Of a stretch of DNA of 34,721 bases, positions 1 to 8,131 are shown in pieces. The notes under the pieces were generated by a model. The model made no database searches. It had not been told where the DNA came from and saw only the letters and a program-made list of their open reading frames with translations. This stretch comes from Streptomyces sp. E2N166. GTDB lineage: Bacteria > Actinomycetota > Actinomycetes > Streptomycetales > Streptomycetaceae. The DNA is taken from positions 91,034 through 125,754 of the forward strand of contig NZ_RAIF01000032.1 in assembly GCF_003671715.1 (NCBI RefSeq), read 5' to 3'. How positions within the stretch are numbered: position 1 is the first letter of the stretch; every line of letters begins with the position of its first letter. The translations under genes and the position numbers were made by a program.

Positions 1-1002
1 CCTCCGGACGAGCCGCTCGACAGCCCGCAGCCCGAGGGACCACAACCGTCCCCCACCGAGCCCGCAGGCGACCTATCCGGGGCCGAGTCCGCCCACACCC
101 CACCCGCCCACACCCCTCCCTCCCTCACCGCCCCCCGGCGCACACCGCGCCCGTTCGCCGCCCTCACTCCCGCCGCAGCGGACACCCGGAAGGCGGCCTC
201 CTCGCTGCCGCCACCCATCTCCGTCCGCTCCGCCCCCAGCCCTCTCAGTCCACTCCGCTACGAACTGCGCCGCGCGGTCGGCATCAGCACCGGGTTCGTC
301 ACCGGCGCCGTCGTACTCGTCGTGTCCGCCGTCACCGCTGTGGTCCTGGCGCGCGTCGGGCACACCCCGCAGCCACGTCTCCTGGCCGCGTGGCCGCGGG
401 AACTGCCGCTGCCGCCCGCGGCGCTCGGGGCGGGGCTGCTCGGTGCGCTCGCCTTCGGTGACGAGTTCCGTCATCCCGCCCTGGCGGCGGACCGCGGTAC
501 GGTGCCCCGCCGGATGGGGCTGCTGACCGCCAAACTCCTCGTATCCGCGGCCACCGCGCTGGTGCTGGCCGCCCTGACGGTGGGCTGCGACGCCGAAGTG
601 CTTCATCTGTTCTACGGACAGGAGCTCGCGAGGGTTCCCGTCGACTGGCCCGCGTTGACCGCCGGTTGGCTCGGACTCGTCGTCGGATGCGCCTGGTCCG
701 GTGTGCTTGCCGCGGGCGTCTTCCGCTCCACGACGGCTGGGCTCGCCGCTGTGGTCGCCGTCCCCGTCCTCGTCGTACCGCTCGTACAAAGGGTCTGGGC
801 GGGCCCGTCCGTGCGGACCGCCGCAGGTTTCCCGATGAGGGTGCGCGAGGTCCTTCTGACGCAGTGGCCGTTCGGTGGTGAGCGGTATCTGGCCGAGGTG
901 CTGCGCGTGATCGTCCAACCCGTCGGCAGCGCACTGACGTTGTCGCTGACCGCTCTGCTCTGCGCATACCTGCTCATGACCCTGCGCAGCAGGGCCCGAT
1001 GA
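1..1002 (+). CDS. ABC transporter membrane protein, 3' part (5' end outside window)
   Basis: The reading frame is open from the first base to the TGA at 1000-1002, so the gene begins upstream and at least 333 residues are visible. The first ~95 residues are a proline, alanine and threonine-rich linker without predicted structure. They are followed by several hydrophobic segments: a TM at about residues 95-115, the LGAGLLGALAFGDEFRHP stretch, and further helices around 180-200, 225-265 and 310-330. The GDEFRHPALAADRGTVPRR segment resembles the cytoplasmic loop of ABC-2 type permeases, where a permease domain is fused behind an ATPase in streptomycetes. Inference: the missing N-terminal part carries the ATPase. 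The substrate cannot be told. It lies upstream of whiH in the same direction, with 159 bases between them. Confidence 0.7.
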   Translation, partial: PPDEPLDSPQPEGPQPSPTEPAGDLSGAESAHTPPAHTPPSLTAPRRTPRPFAALTPAAADTRKAASSLPPPISVRSAPSPLSPLRYELRRAVGISTGFVTGAVVLVVSAVTAVVLARVGHTPQPRLLAAWPRELPLPPAALGAGLLGALAFGDEFRHPALAADRGTVPRRMGLLTAKLLVSAATALVLAALTVGCDAEVLHLFYGQELARVPVDWPALTAGWLGLVVGCAWSGVLAAGVFRSTTAGLAAVVAVPVLVVPLVQRVWAGPSVRTAAGFPMRVREVLLTQWPFGGERYLAEVLRVIVQPVGSALTLSLTALLCAYLLMTLRSRAR

Positions 1003-1046
1003 CCTCCGCCCCCCTTCCGGTCCGACCGTGTGCGCAACTCCCCGGG

Positions 1047-1069
1047 GAAAGCCCATTTCTTTCCGATAA
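1047..1069 (+). promoter_or_regulatory. candidate sigma-WhiG promoter of whiH
   Basis: TCCGATAA at 1062-1069 differs by one base from the sigma-28/WhiG -10 consensus GCCGATAA. A GAAA at 1047-1050 resembles the TAAA -35 element, but the spacer is only 11 bases where about 15 is usual, so the -35 assignment is weak. Established knowledge: whiH of S. coelicolor is transcribed by RNA polymerase containing sigma-WhiG during sporulation. Transcription would start near 1076, about 86 bases before the GTG start. Confidence 0.6.
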
Positions 1070-1085
1070 GGCGTCAATTGCGACG

Positions 1086-1101
1086 GGGTGAGCGATCACC
1101 C
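1086..1101 (+). promoter_or_regulatory. inverted repeat in whiH leader (possible operator)
   Basis: GGGTGA-GCGA-TCACCC is a perfect 6-bp inverted repeat just downstream of the predicted start of transcription. GntR-family proteins bind short palindromes, and WhiH is reported to affect its own expression, so this is a candidate autoregulatory site. It could also form a small hairpin in the leader RNA. Confidence 0.4.
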
Positions 1102-1124
1102 TTTCGTGTGCTTTTCACCAAAGA

Positions 1125-1141
1125 CCTCAAGGGAGTTGAGG
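1125..1141 (+). promoter_or_regulatory. second inverted repeat in whiH leader
   Basis: CCTCAA-GGGAG-TTGAGG is a perfect 6-bp inverted repeat ending 20 bases before the whiH start codon. It lies 39 bp downstream of the first repeat and does not share its sequence, so the two may serve different regulators. Alternatively it is an RNA hairpin near the ribosome binding site. Confidence 0.35.
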
Positions 1142-1161
1142 ACGGCGCCGACAAAGGATGC

Positions 1162-2049
1162 GTGACTACCCTTGCGCACGCCATGATGACCGCCGCCCGC
1201 TCCGCCGACTCCGGCCTCGCGAACTCGGGCGAATTCGACCGCTACCCCTACGCCGAGGCGCCCGCCGTCAACCGCGTCGGGGTGCCCGCCTGGGAAGGGG
1301 TGGAGCCCGAGCTCGGCCGCGTGGGCCGGCGCACCGCGGGCAGCCGCGGCCGCGGACTGCACGGACAACTCGTCCAGCAGCTCGGCCAGATGATCGTTTC
1401 GGGCGACCTGGGCGCGGACCGTCCGCTGGTGCCCGAGGAGATCGGCCAGCGTTTCGAGGTGTCCCGCACCGTCGTCCGTGAGTCCCTCCGCGTCCTGGAA
1501 GCCAAAGGGCTGGTCAGTGCCCGCCCGAACGTCGGCACGCGCGTGCGTCCCGTCAGTGACTGGAATCTCCTGGACCCGGACATCATCGAGTGGCGCGCCT
1601 TCGGACCGCAGCGCGACGACCAGCGCCGCGAGCTCAGCGAACTGCGCTGGACGATCGAGCCCCTCGCCGCGCGCCTCGCCGCCGGGCACGGGCGCGAGGA
1701 CATCCAGCAGCGTCTGTCCGACATGGTCGGGATCATGGGCCACGCCATGGGCCAGGGTGACGCGCTGACCTTCTCGCGCGCCGACGCCGAGTTCCACGCG
1801 CTCCTCATCCAGATCGCGGGCAACCGCATGCTGGATCACCTCTCCGGGATCGTCTCCGCCGCCCTCCACGTCTCGGGCGGCCCGGTCACGGGCTGTGACC
1901 GGCCGAACGACGTCTCGCTGGCGCAGCACGGCAGGATCGTCGACGCGCTCGCCGCGGGGGACGGCGCGGCGGCCGAGACCGCCATGCGCCAGCTTCTGAC
2001 CGTCCACCCCGAGGTGGAACGCGTGGTGCCCGCCCCGCGCGAGCACTGA
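1162..2049 (+). CDS. whiH: WhiH, GntR-family sporulation transcription factor
   Basis: This 295-residue protein has an N-terminal winged helix-turn-helix at about residues 66-130 (EEIGQRFEVSRTVVRES recognition region, then a wing ending GTRVR) and a C-terminal FCD ligand domain at about 145-285. The FCD shows the metal-binding D-x3-H pattern (ADAEFH) and later histidines, so a metal-held carboxylate effector is likely. WhiH is known to be needed for normal sporulation septation in Streptomyces aerial hyphae. The GTG at 1162 follows AAAGGA, although only 3 bases away. An in-frame GTG at 1030 is rejected because it precedes the promoter, and an ATG at 1183 is an alternative. The ~60-residue N-terminal arm before the HTH is low complexity. 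The gene sits directly upstream of hrdB, separated by a strong terminator. Confidence 0.93.
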   Translation: MTTLAHAMMTAARSADSGLANSGEFDRYPYAEAPAVNRVGVPAWEGVEPELGRVGRRTAGSRGRGLHGQLVQQLGQMIVSGDLGADRPLVPEEIGQRFEVSRTVVRESLRVLEAKGLVSARPNVGTRVRPVSDWNLLDPDIIEWRAFGPQRDDQRRELSELRWTIEPLAARLAAGHGREDIQQRLSDMVGIMGHAMGQGDALTFSRADAEFHALLIQIAGNRMLDHLSGIVSAALHVSGGPVTGCDRPNDVSLAQHGRIVDALAAGDGAAAETAMRQLLTVHPEVERVVPAPREH

Positions 2050-2125
2050 CCACGTTCCGCCCCAACGGCGCGGGCCGGGCACGCCAGACCCCTCCTATGG
2101 CAGTGATCGGCCGGTTCGCCGGCAC

Positions 2126-2162
2126 CGGACCCCGCGGAATCCCTGTGATTCCGCGGGGTCCG
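2126..2162 (+). terminator. terminator after whiH
   Basis: A perfect 16-bp stem (2126-2141 with 2147-2162) encloses a 5-base loop. There is no T-run, as is common in streptomycetes. It insulates hrdB from whiH readthrough. Confidence 0.85.
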
Positions 2163-2201
2163 ACGGTGTGGTGAGAGGCTGAGCCTCCTGGTGCGGTCAG
2201 G

Positions 2202-2229
2202 TTGTCTCGTTGGTGACCGTGTTTATCCG
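2202..2229 (+). promoter_or_regulatory. candidate housekeeping promoter of hrdB
   Basis: TTGTCT at 2202-2207 and TATCCG at 2224-2229, with a 16-base spacer, loosely match the -35 and -10 elements recognised by the principal sigma factor. It lies about 240 bases ahead of the hrdB start codon. Other pairs in this AT-richer stretch (2215-2250) are possible. Confidence 0.3.
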
Positions 2230-2334
2230 TGTCTGACCAATTTTGAACGCTTACGGGGTGTGACTCGGGCCACGCGGATTGGGCGTAACGCTCGTGGGAA
2301 CAACGCGATGACCTAAGAGGTGACAGCCGCGGAG

Positions 2335-2360
2335 GGAATACGGACGCCGTTCATGGCGCT
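2335..2360 (+). promoter_or_regulatory. candidate sigma-R promoter of hrdB
   Basis: GGAAT at 2335-2339 is followed after 18 bases by GCTG at 2358, near the sigma-R consensus GGAAT-N18-GTT with one mismatch in the -10 triplet. Established knowledge: hrdB of S. coelicolor has a thiol-stress promoter (P2) of this class. Transcription would begin about 100 bases upstream of the GTG start. Confidence 0.5.
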
Positions 2361-2472
2361 GTGCATCTCCCCGGCACGCCCGCGCCGTCGGCCCACTCCC
2401 AAGCCGGCGGTCGGCTCCTGTCCATCATGGATGGGGCCGGAAGCCGTTTTCCAACGTTCCGAGAGGTTGTTC

Positions 2473-4005
2473 GTGTCGGCCAGCACATCCCGTACGCTCC
2501 CGCCGGAGATCGCCGAGTCCGTCTCTGTCATGGCGCTCATTGAGCGGGGAAAGGCTGAGGGGCAGATCGCCGGCGACGACGTGCGTCGGGCCTTCGAAGC
2601 TGACCAGATTCCGGCCACTCAGTGGAAGAACGTACTGCGCAGCCTCAACCAGATCCTCGAGGAAGAGGGTGTGACGCTGATGGTCAGTGCCGCAGAGCCC
2701 AAGCGCACCCGTAAGAGCGTCGCAGCGAAGAGTCCCGCCAAGCGCACCGCCACCAAGGCGGTCGCGGCGAAGGCGGTGACCAGCAGGAAGGCCACCGCCC
2801 CCGCCTCCCCGGAGGCGCCCGCCCCCGACCCCGCCGTCGAGGAAGAGGCGCCCGCCAAGAAGGCGGCGGCCAAGAAGACGACCGCCAAGAAGGCGGCGGC
2901 GAAGAAGACGGCCGTCAAGAAGACGGCTGCCAAGAAGACCACCGCCAAGAAGGAAGACGGCGAGCTTCTCGAGGACGAGGCGGTCGAGGAGCCGAAGGTC
3001 GCGACGGAGGAGCCCGAGGGCACCGAGAACGCGGGCTTCGTGCTGTCCGACGACGACGAGGACGACGCTCCGGCCCAGCAGGTCGCCGCGGCCGGCGCCA
3101 CCGCCGACCCGGTCAAGGACTACCTCAAGCAGATCGGCAAGGTCCCCCTGCTCAACGCCGAGCAGGAGGTCGAGCTCGCCAAGCGCATCGAGGCGGGTCT
3201 GTTCGCCGAGGACAAGCTGGCGAACTCGGACAAGCTCGCGCCCAAGCTCAAGCGTGAGCTGGAGATCATCGCCGAGGACGGCCGCCGCGCCAAGAACCAC
3301 CTTCTGGAGGCCAACCTCCGCCTGGTGGTCTCCCTGGCCAAGCGCTACACCGGTCGCGGCATGCTCTTCCTGGACCTCATCCAGGAGGGCAACCTCGGCC
3401 TGATCCGCGCGGTGGAGAAGTTCGACTACACCAAGGGCTACAAGTTCTCCACGTACGCCACCTGGTGGATCCGTCAGGCGATCACCCGCGCGATGGCCGA
3501 CCAGGCCCGCACCATCCGTATCCCGGTGCACATGGTCGAGGTCATCAACAAGCTCGCGCGCGTGCAGCGCCAGATGCTCCAGGACCTGGGCCGCGAGCCC
3601 ACCCCGGAGGAGCTGGCCAAGGAACTCGACATGACCCCGGAGAAGGTCATCGAGGTCCAGAAGTACGGTCGCGAGCCCATCTCGCTGCACACCCCGCTGG
3701 GCGAGGACGGCGACAGCGAGTTCGGTGACCTCATCGAGGACTCCGAAGCGGTCGTCCCGGCCGACGCGGTCAGCTTCACGCTCCTGCAGGAGCAGCTGCA
3801 CTCCGTCCTCGACACCCTCTCCGAGCGCGAGGCGGGCGTCGTCTCCATGCGTTTCGGTCTCACCGACGGTCAGCCGAAGACCCTCGACGAGATCGGCAAG
3901 GTGTACGGCGTCACGCGTGAGCGCATCCGCCAGATCGAGTCGAAGACCATGTCGAAGCTGCGTCACCCGTCGCGCTCCCAGGTGCTGCGCGACTACCTCG
4001 ACTAG
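2473..4005 (+). CDS. hrdB: Principal RNA polymerase sigma factor HrdB (sigma-70 group 1)
   Basis: HrdB directs RNA polymerase to housekeeping promoters and is essential. The 510-residue protein has an N-terminal region 1.1, then a long lysine/alanine-rich spacer of repeated [12 protein letters not shown] units followed by an acidic stretch. Region 1.2 begins at about residue 212 ([16 protein letters not shown]). Core-binding and -10-recognition regions 2.1-2.4 include [17 protein letters not shown] from residue 328, region 3 follows, and the -35-binding helix-turn-helix of region 4.2 begins near residue 470 ([20 protein letters not shown]). The GTG at 2473 has GAGAGG 6 bases upstream and gives the usual length. 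The frame stays open back to a GTG at 2320, but that extension lacks a good ribosome site and would start upstream of the sigma-R promoter. A terminator follows at once, so the gene is monocistronic. Confidence 0.98.
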   Translation: MSASTSRTLPPEIAESVSVMALIERGKAEGQIAGDDVRRAFEADQIPATQWKNVLRSLNQILEEEGVTLMVSAAEPKRTRKSVAAKSPAKRTATKAVAAKAVTSRKATAPASPEAPAPDPAVEEEAPAKKAAAKKTTAKKAAAKKTAVKKTAAKKTTAKKEDGELLEDEAVEEPKVATEEPEGTENAGFVLSDDDEDDAPAQQVAAAGATADPVKDYLKQIGKVPLLNAEQEVELAKRIEAGLFAEDKLANSDKLAPKLKRELEIIAEDGRRAKNHLLEANLRLVVSLAKRYTGRGMLFLDLIQEGNLGLIRAVEKFDYTKGYKFSTYATWWIRQAITRAMADQARTIRIPVHMVEVINKLARVQRQMLQDLGREPTPEELAKELDMTPEKVIEVQKYGREPISLHTPLGEDGDSEFGDLIEDSEAVVPADAVSFTLLQEQLHSVLDTLSEREAGVVSMRFGLTDGQPKTLDEIGKVYGVTRERIRQIESKTMSKLRHPSRSQVLRDYLD

Positions 4006-4061
4006 GTCGCGTTCGTACGAGCTGTCGTACGAGCTGCCGTTCCAGCCGTTGTAGAAGCGTC

Positions 4062-4094
4062 AGGCCCGGTTCCACCAGGTGGGGAACCGGGCCT
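4062..4094 (+). terminator. terminator after hrdB
   Basis: A 12-bp perfect stem (AGGCCCGGTTCC with its complement, 4062-4073 and 4083-4094) has an inner CCACC/GGTGG pairing as an alternative. It is followed by TTCGCGTT rather than a T-run. Confidence 0.85.
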
Positions 4095-4175
4095 TCGCGT
4101 TGACCAGCGGGTGCGCGGTACGGCGGGCTGGATCACTCTGGGTGTTCCATCATCATCTCGGAGTGAGGAGCCTGC

Positions 4176-5030
4176 ATGCGTCGCCTCTTTGCCCGGGCAC
4201 TGGCCCGGCCGCTGGTCCTGGCGGCCGCGGCGACCGCGATACCGCTGGTGTCCGTTGCCCCCGCGTCCGCCGACAGCATCGTCGTCGGAGGCTTTCCGGT
4301 CGAAGTGTCCGACAGCCCGTGGACCGTTGCCCTGTCCAGTCGTGACCGGTTCGGAGGTACACGGGCGGGACAGTTCTGCGGGGGAGTGGCCGTCGGCCGC
4401 ACCACCGTGCTCACGGCGGCACACTGCCTGGGCGAGGAGGTTCTCGGGTCGCCGCCCGAGCAGGTGCGCGACCTGCGGGTCATCGCCGGCCGTACCGACC
4501 TGCTCTCGGACCGGGGCCAGGAGATTCCCGTCCGCGACGTCTGGGTGAACCCGGCGCACGACGACGTCAGCAACGCCGGTGACTTCGCGGTGCTCACGCT
4601 TTCCGGAGCCCTTCCCGCCGGCTCGGTCATAGGCATGGCGGCGGAGGGTGACCCCGCGTACGGGCCCGAGACGGGAGCGCTCGTCTACGGATGGGGCGAC
4701 ACCTCGGGCGCCGGGGACTATGCGAACGGCCTGCGGGCGGCCCGTGTGCGCGTGCTCCCCGACGCGCTCTGTGAGCGGGCGTACCCGGGAAGCGACGACG
4801 GGCGGTATCTAGCCGACGGCATGCTCTGCGCCGGAGAGAACACAGGTGGCCGCGATGCCTGTCAGGGGGACAGCGGGGGGCCGCTGGTCGCCCAGGGCAG
4901 GCTCATCGGGCTCGTGTCCTGGGGGAGCGGGTGCGGGCGTCCGGGCAGTCCCGGGGTCTACACGCGCGTCTCCGCCGTTCTGCGGACGCTGGGATGGGAC
5001 TCCGCCTCGCGGCAGCGCGAGGGCGTCTGA
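4176..5030 (+). CDS. Secreted trypsin-like serine protease (S1 family)
   Basis: The 284-residue precursor starts with a signal peptide (positively charged MRRLFARALARP, hydrophobic core to about residue 30, AxA site near ASA-D). The mature-type N-terminus IVVGG follows at 35-39. The catalytic triad is visible: His83 in TAAHC, Asp136 in DFAVL and Ser233 in GDSGGP. Asp227, six residues before the serine, is the trypsin S1-pocket position, so cleavage after Arg or Lys is expected. Conserved cysteines (68, 84, 199, 218, 229, 253) can make three disulfides. Only about two residues separate the signal cleavage site from IVVGG, so there is little or no propeptide. The ATG follows GTGAGGAG with 5 bases between. 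It stands alone between two terminators. The natural substrate is unknown. Confidence 0.93.
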   Translation: MRRLFARALARPLVLAAAATAIPLVSVAPASADSIVVGGFPVEVSDSPWTVALSSRDRFGGTRAGQFCGGVAVGRTTVLTAAHCLGEEVLGSPPEQVRDLRVIAGRTDLLSDRGQEIPVRDVWVNPAHDDVSNAGDFAVLTLSGALPAGSVIGMAAEGDPAYGPETGALVYGWGDTSGAGDYANGLRAARVRVLPDALCERAYPGSDDGRYLADGMLCAGENTGGRDACQGDSGGPLVAQGRLIGLVSWGSGCGRPGSPGVYTRVSAVLRTLGWDSASRQREGV

Positions 5031-5057
5031 CGGCTCCTGAGAGCCTTGCCGAGTACA

Positions 5058-5114
5058 AGCACGGGCGGGCCCCGGGCACGAGCACGGGCGGGCCCCGGGC
5101 ACGAGCACGGGCGG
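5058..5114 (+). repeat. 23-bp tandem repeat, about 2.5 copies
   Basis: Two exact 23-base units occur at 5058-5080 and 5081-5103, each containing GCACGGGCGGGCCCCGGGCA. The first 11 bases of a third unit (5104-5114) run into the left arm of the following terminator. The repeat is noncoding and begins 28 bases after the protease stop codon. Confidence 0.85.
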
Positions 5115-5143
5115 CCGCCTCCGGTTTCCGGGGGCGGCCGCCC
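5109..5143. terminator. bidirectional terminator between protease gene and DUF7455 gene
   Basis: A perfect 11-bp stem (GGGCGGCCGCC, 5109-5119, with 5133-5143) encloses a 13-base loop that can itself pair CCGG with CCGG. It lies between two convergent genes and can serve both. Confidence 0.8.
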
Positions 5144-5185
5144 GTTCGGCCTGTGCCGGGCTGGCTCGTCGTCGGGCGCGTCGCG

Positions 5186-5416
5186 TCAGCGCTCTTCCTC
5201 CTGGGAAGATTCCGGAACGGCCGTCAGCCGCTCCGTCTCGTCCTGTATCTCAGCGGCGATCTTCTTGAGTTCCGGCTCGAACTTGCGCCCATGGTGAGCG
5301 CAGAAGAGCAGTTCTCCGCCGCTCAGCAGGACGACGCGCAGGTATGCCTGGGCGCCGCAGCGGTCGCAGCGATCGGCGGCCGTCAGCGGGCTTGCGGAAG
5401 TCAGAACAGTAGTCAC
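5186..5416 (-). CDS. Small DUF7455-type zinc-ribbon-like protein
   Basis: This is a 76-residue soluble protein with CDRCGA near residue 17 and CAHH near residue 39. The spacing suits a small zinc-binding ribbon (two Cys from the first knuckle, Cys and His from the second). The C-terminal half is charged and helical (ELKKIAAEIQDETERL). Proteins of this kind are widespread in actinobacteria close to hrdB/sigA and gyrase-type genes, and their function is not known. The GTG start follows AAGAGG by 4 bases. It is read convergently with the protease gene and divergently from parE. A role in transcription is possible from context only. Confidence 0.85.
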   Translation of the reverse strand: MTTVLTSASPLTAADRCDRCGAQAYLRVVLLSGGELLFCAHHGRKFEPELKKIAAEIQDETERLTAVPESSQEEER

Positions 5417-5856
5417 GTCGCCTCTTCTCTAGCTCGACGAGCTGTCGTACCAGGGTCAACATCCAACCAGCCCCAAAACGTTCCCGCTCGTGGCTTTTCC
5501 TCGAAAAAACTTTCCGAGGGGCAGGCTGTTGCCGGTTGGCGGCGAATGTGCCGTATTGCGTGTCTCTGTGTCGTACGGGTTCGCGCAGTCGGTCAGTGTC
5601 AGTCCCGCCGGCTGGGTTGCCGGTTTGTTCATGAGGACGTGCCCGGAGCCTAAATGGTTCATGCCTCGAAGGGAACGTGATGTGTACTTCACCCCATCGA
5701 GGGATCGAACAAGCATACGACGCTGGACTAGGGTGTGTCCTCGACGAGGGTGGCGTTACAACGGCTCTACCAGGCATCGGTACCCTCTGACCGGTGAACC
5801 GAGCCGCGCCCTTACCCAGCGGGGCCCCATCTGAAATTCAGCGAGGAGCGAACCGC
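5417..5856. other. 440-bp intergenic region between DUF7455 gene and parE
   Basis: No convincing coding region is present: the open frames here lack ribosome sites and have unnatural codon bias. The stretch is less GC-rich than its surroundings, as expected of divergent promoters. On the plus strand TCGAAC (5705-5710) and TAGGGT (5729-5734), 18 bases apart, form a plausible parE promoter. The short palindrome CCTCGACGAGG (5739-5749) sits where transcription would start. That would leave a parE leader of about 115 bases. Confidence 0.5.
5431..5443. repeat. 13-bp palindrome upstream of the DUF7455 gene
   Basis: AGCTCG-A-CGAGCT is a perfect palindrome 14 bases upstream of the GTG start on the minus strand. 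On that strand it lies between a TTGACC (5454-5459) and a TAGAGA (5426-5431), which are 22 bases apart. That is too long for a normal promoter, so it is either an operator or part of the untranslated leader. Confidence 0.4.
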
Positions 5857-7980
5857 GTGACCGCCGAGACATCCGTGCCGTCCACTGCGCTGCTGGCAGG
5901 AGCAGACCGGGACGGGTCCAACTACACCGCGCGGCACCTGCTCGTCCTCGAGGGGCTCGAGGCCGTACGCAAGCGTCCGGGCATGTACATCGGATCGACC
6001 GACAGCCGTGGCCTGATGCACTGCCTGTGGGAGATCATCGACAACTCCGTCGACGAGGCCCTCGGCGGCTACTGCGACCACATCGAGGTGATCCTCCACG
6101 ACGACGCGTCGGTGGAGGTCCGGGACAACGGCCGGGGCATCCCGGTCGACGTCGAGCCCAAGACCGGCCTGTCCGGCGTCGAGGTCGTCATGACCAAGCT
6201 GCACGCCGGCGGCAAGTTCGGCGGCGGCTCGTACGCGGCCTCCGGCGGTCTGCACGGCGTCGGCGCCTCCGTGGTGAACGCCCTGTCCGCCCGGCTGGAC
6301 ATCGAGGTGGACCGCAGCGGGCACACGAACGCCATCAGCTTCCGGCGTGGCGTTCCCGGCGCGTTCACCGGGACGGGCCCGGACGCCAAGTTCGAGGCCG
6401 GGAGCGGGCTGCGCAAGGGCAAGAAGATCCCCAAGAGCCGCACCGGCACGCGCGTGCGGTACTGGGCCGACCGGCAGATCTTCCTCAAGGACGCCAAGCT
6501 CTCCCTGGACAACCTGCACCAGCGGGCCCGCCAGACCGCGTTCCTGGTGCCCGGGCTGACCATCGTCGTCCGCGACGAGTTCGGCCTCGGCGACGGCGGC
6601 AGCAAGGGTGAGGAGTCCTTCCGCTTCGACGGCGGCATCAGCGAGTTCTGCGAGTTCCTGGCCAGTGACAGGCCCGTCTGCGACGTCCTCCGCTTCAGCG
6701 GGAACGGCAGCTTCAAGGAGACGGTCCCCGTGCTCGACGAGCACGGCCAGATGACGCCCACCGAGGTCACCCGCGACCTCGGCGTCGACGTCGCGATGCG
6801 CTGGGGCACCGGTTACGAGACCACCCTCAAGTCCTTCGTCAACATCATCGCCACGCCCAAGGGCGGCACCCACGTCGCGGGCTTCGAACAAGCGGTGGCG
6901 AAGACGATGAACGAGGTGCTGCGGACCAAGAAGATGCTGCGCGTCGCCGAGGACGACATCGTCAAGGACGACGCCCTGGAGGGCCTCACGGCGGTCGTGA
7001 CGGTCCGCCTGGCCGAGCCGCAGTTCGAGGGCCAGACCAAGGAGGTCCTCGGTACCTCGGCCGCCCGCCGCATCGTGAACAACGTCATCACCAAGGAACT
7101 CAAGGCGTTCCTGACCTCCACCAAGCGCGACGCCGCCCAGCAGGCCCGGGTGGTCATGGAGAAGGCCGTCGCCGCGGCCCGTACCCGCATCGCCGCCCGT
7201 CAGCACAAGGATGCCCAGCGCCGCAAGACGGCTCTGGAGTCCTCCTCGCTGCCCGCGAAGCTCGCCGACTGCCGCAGCGACGACGTGGACCGCAGCGAGC
7301 TGTTCATCGTGGAGGGCGACTCCGCACTGGGCACGGCGAAGCTCGCCCGGAACTCCGAGTTCCAGGCGCTGCTGCCGATCCGCGGCAAGATCCTCAACGT
7401 CCAGAAGTCGTCCGTGACCGACATGCTGAAGAACGCCGAGTGCGGCGCGATCATCCAGGTCATAGGAGCCGGATCGGGCCGCACCTTCGACATCGACGCG
7501 GCCCGCTACGGCAAGATCATCATGATGACCGACGCCGATGTGGACGGCTCCCACATCCGTACCCTGCTGCTGACCCTGTTCCACCGCTACATGCGGCCCA
7601 TGGTGGAGGCGGGCCGGGTCTTCGCCGCGGTGCCGCCGCTGCACCGCATCGAGCTCGTCCAGCCCAAGAAGGGCCAGGACAAGTACGTCTACACGTACTC
7701 GGACCGCGAGCTGCGCGACACGCTCATGGAGTTCCAGAGCAAGAACATCCGGTACAAGGACTCCATCCAGCGCTACAAGGGTCTGGGTGAGATGGACGCC
7801 GACCAGCTGGCGGAGACGACCATGGACCCTCGGCGCCGCACCCTGCGCCGCATCAACCTCACCGATCTGGACTCCGCCGAGCAGGTCTTCGACCTGCTGA
7901 TGGGCAATGACGTCGCTCCCCGCAAGGAGTTCATCTCCAGTTCGGCGGCGACGCTCGACCGATCGCGCATCGACGCGTGA
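5857..7980 (+). CDS. parE: DNA topoisomerase IV subunit B (ParE, GyrB-like ATPase)
   Basis: ParE is the ATP-hydrolysing subunit that with ParC (19048-21504) decatenates daughter chromosomes, needed when multigenomic hyphae septate. The 707-residue protein shows the GHKL ATPase motifs: EIIDNSVDEA from residue 59 (Asn binds Mg-ATP), DNGRGIPV from 90 and GGLHGVGASVVNALS near 130. The transducer domain follows, then the TOPRIM domain with EGDSA from residue 486 and DADVDGSHIRTLLL from 559. The short C-terminus ends GNDVAPRKEFI and has no GyrB-type insertion. The GTG at 5857 follows GAGGAG by 8 bases; an in-frame GTG at 5794 has no ribosome site. Annotation as a second GyrB is possible, but the partner in the window and the remembered gene order favour ParE. 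Confidence 0.93.
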   Translation: MTAETSVPSTALLAGADRDGSNYTARHLLVLEGLEAVRKRPGMYIGSTDSRGLMHCLWEIIDNSVDEALGGYCDHIEVILHDDASVEVRDNGRGIPVDVEPKTGLSGVEVVMTKLHAGGKFGGGSYAASGGLHGVGASVVNALSARLDIEVDRSGHTNAISFRRGVPGAFTGTGPDAKFEAGSGLRKGKKIPKSRTGTRVRYWADRQIFLKDAKLSLDNLHQRARQTAFLVPGLTIVVRDEFGLGDGGSKGEESFRFDGGISEFCEFLASDRPVCDVLRFSGNGSFKETVPVLDEHGQMTPTEVTRDLGVDVAMRWGTGYETTLKSFVNIIATPKGGTHVAGFEQAVAKTMNEVLRTKKMLRVAEDDIVKDDALEGLTAVVTVRLAEPQFEGQTKEVLGTSAARRIVNNVITKELKAFLTSTKRDAAQQARVVMEKAVAAARTRIAARQHKDAQRRKTALESSSLPAKLADCRSDDVDRSELFIVEGDSALGTAKLARNSEFQALLPIRGKILNVQKSSVTDMLKNAECGAIIQVIGAGSGRTFDIDAARYGKIIMMTDADVDGSHIRTLLLTLFHRYMRPMVEAGRVFAAVPPLHRIELVQPKKGQDKYVYTYSDRELRDTLMEFQSKNIRYKDSIQRYKGLGEMDADQLAETTMDPRRRTLRRINLTDLDSAEQVFDLLMGNDVAPRKEFISSSAATLDRSRIDA

Positions 7981-8009
7981 CGGTTGGTAACCATACGTAA
8001 CGGTCGAGT

Positions 8010-8038
8010 CGGGCCCGGGGTCGTCGACCCCGGGCCCG
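8010..8038 (+). terminator. terminator after parE
   Basis: A perfect 13-bp GC-rich stem (8010-8022 with 8026-8038) encloses a 3-base loop, starting 30 bases after the parE stop codon. Confidence 0.88.
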
Positions 8039-8131
8039 GCGAGGCTCGAGGTCCGAACTCGGACGCTGCTTTACGCGTACGTGAAGGGGCTTGTGCCGCC
8101 ACCCCGGGACACAGTCACCTGATGGGGTGAA

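Noticed and set aside
1030..1161. N-terminal extension of WhiH from GTG 1030
   Set aside because: It would start upstream of the sigma-WhiG-type promoter and span both leader palindromes.
2320..2472. 51-codon N-terminal extension of HrdB
   Set aside because: It contains the sigma-R-like promoter, has no ribosome site, and the GTG at 2473 has GAGAGG and gives the familiar N-terminus.
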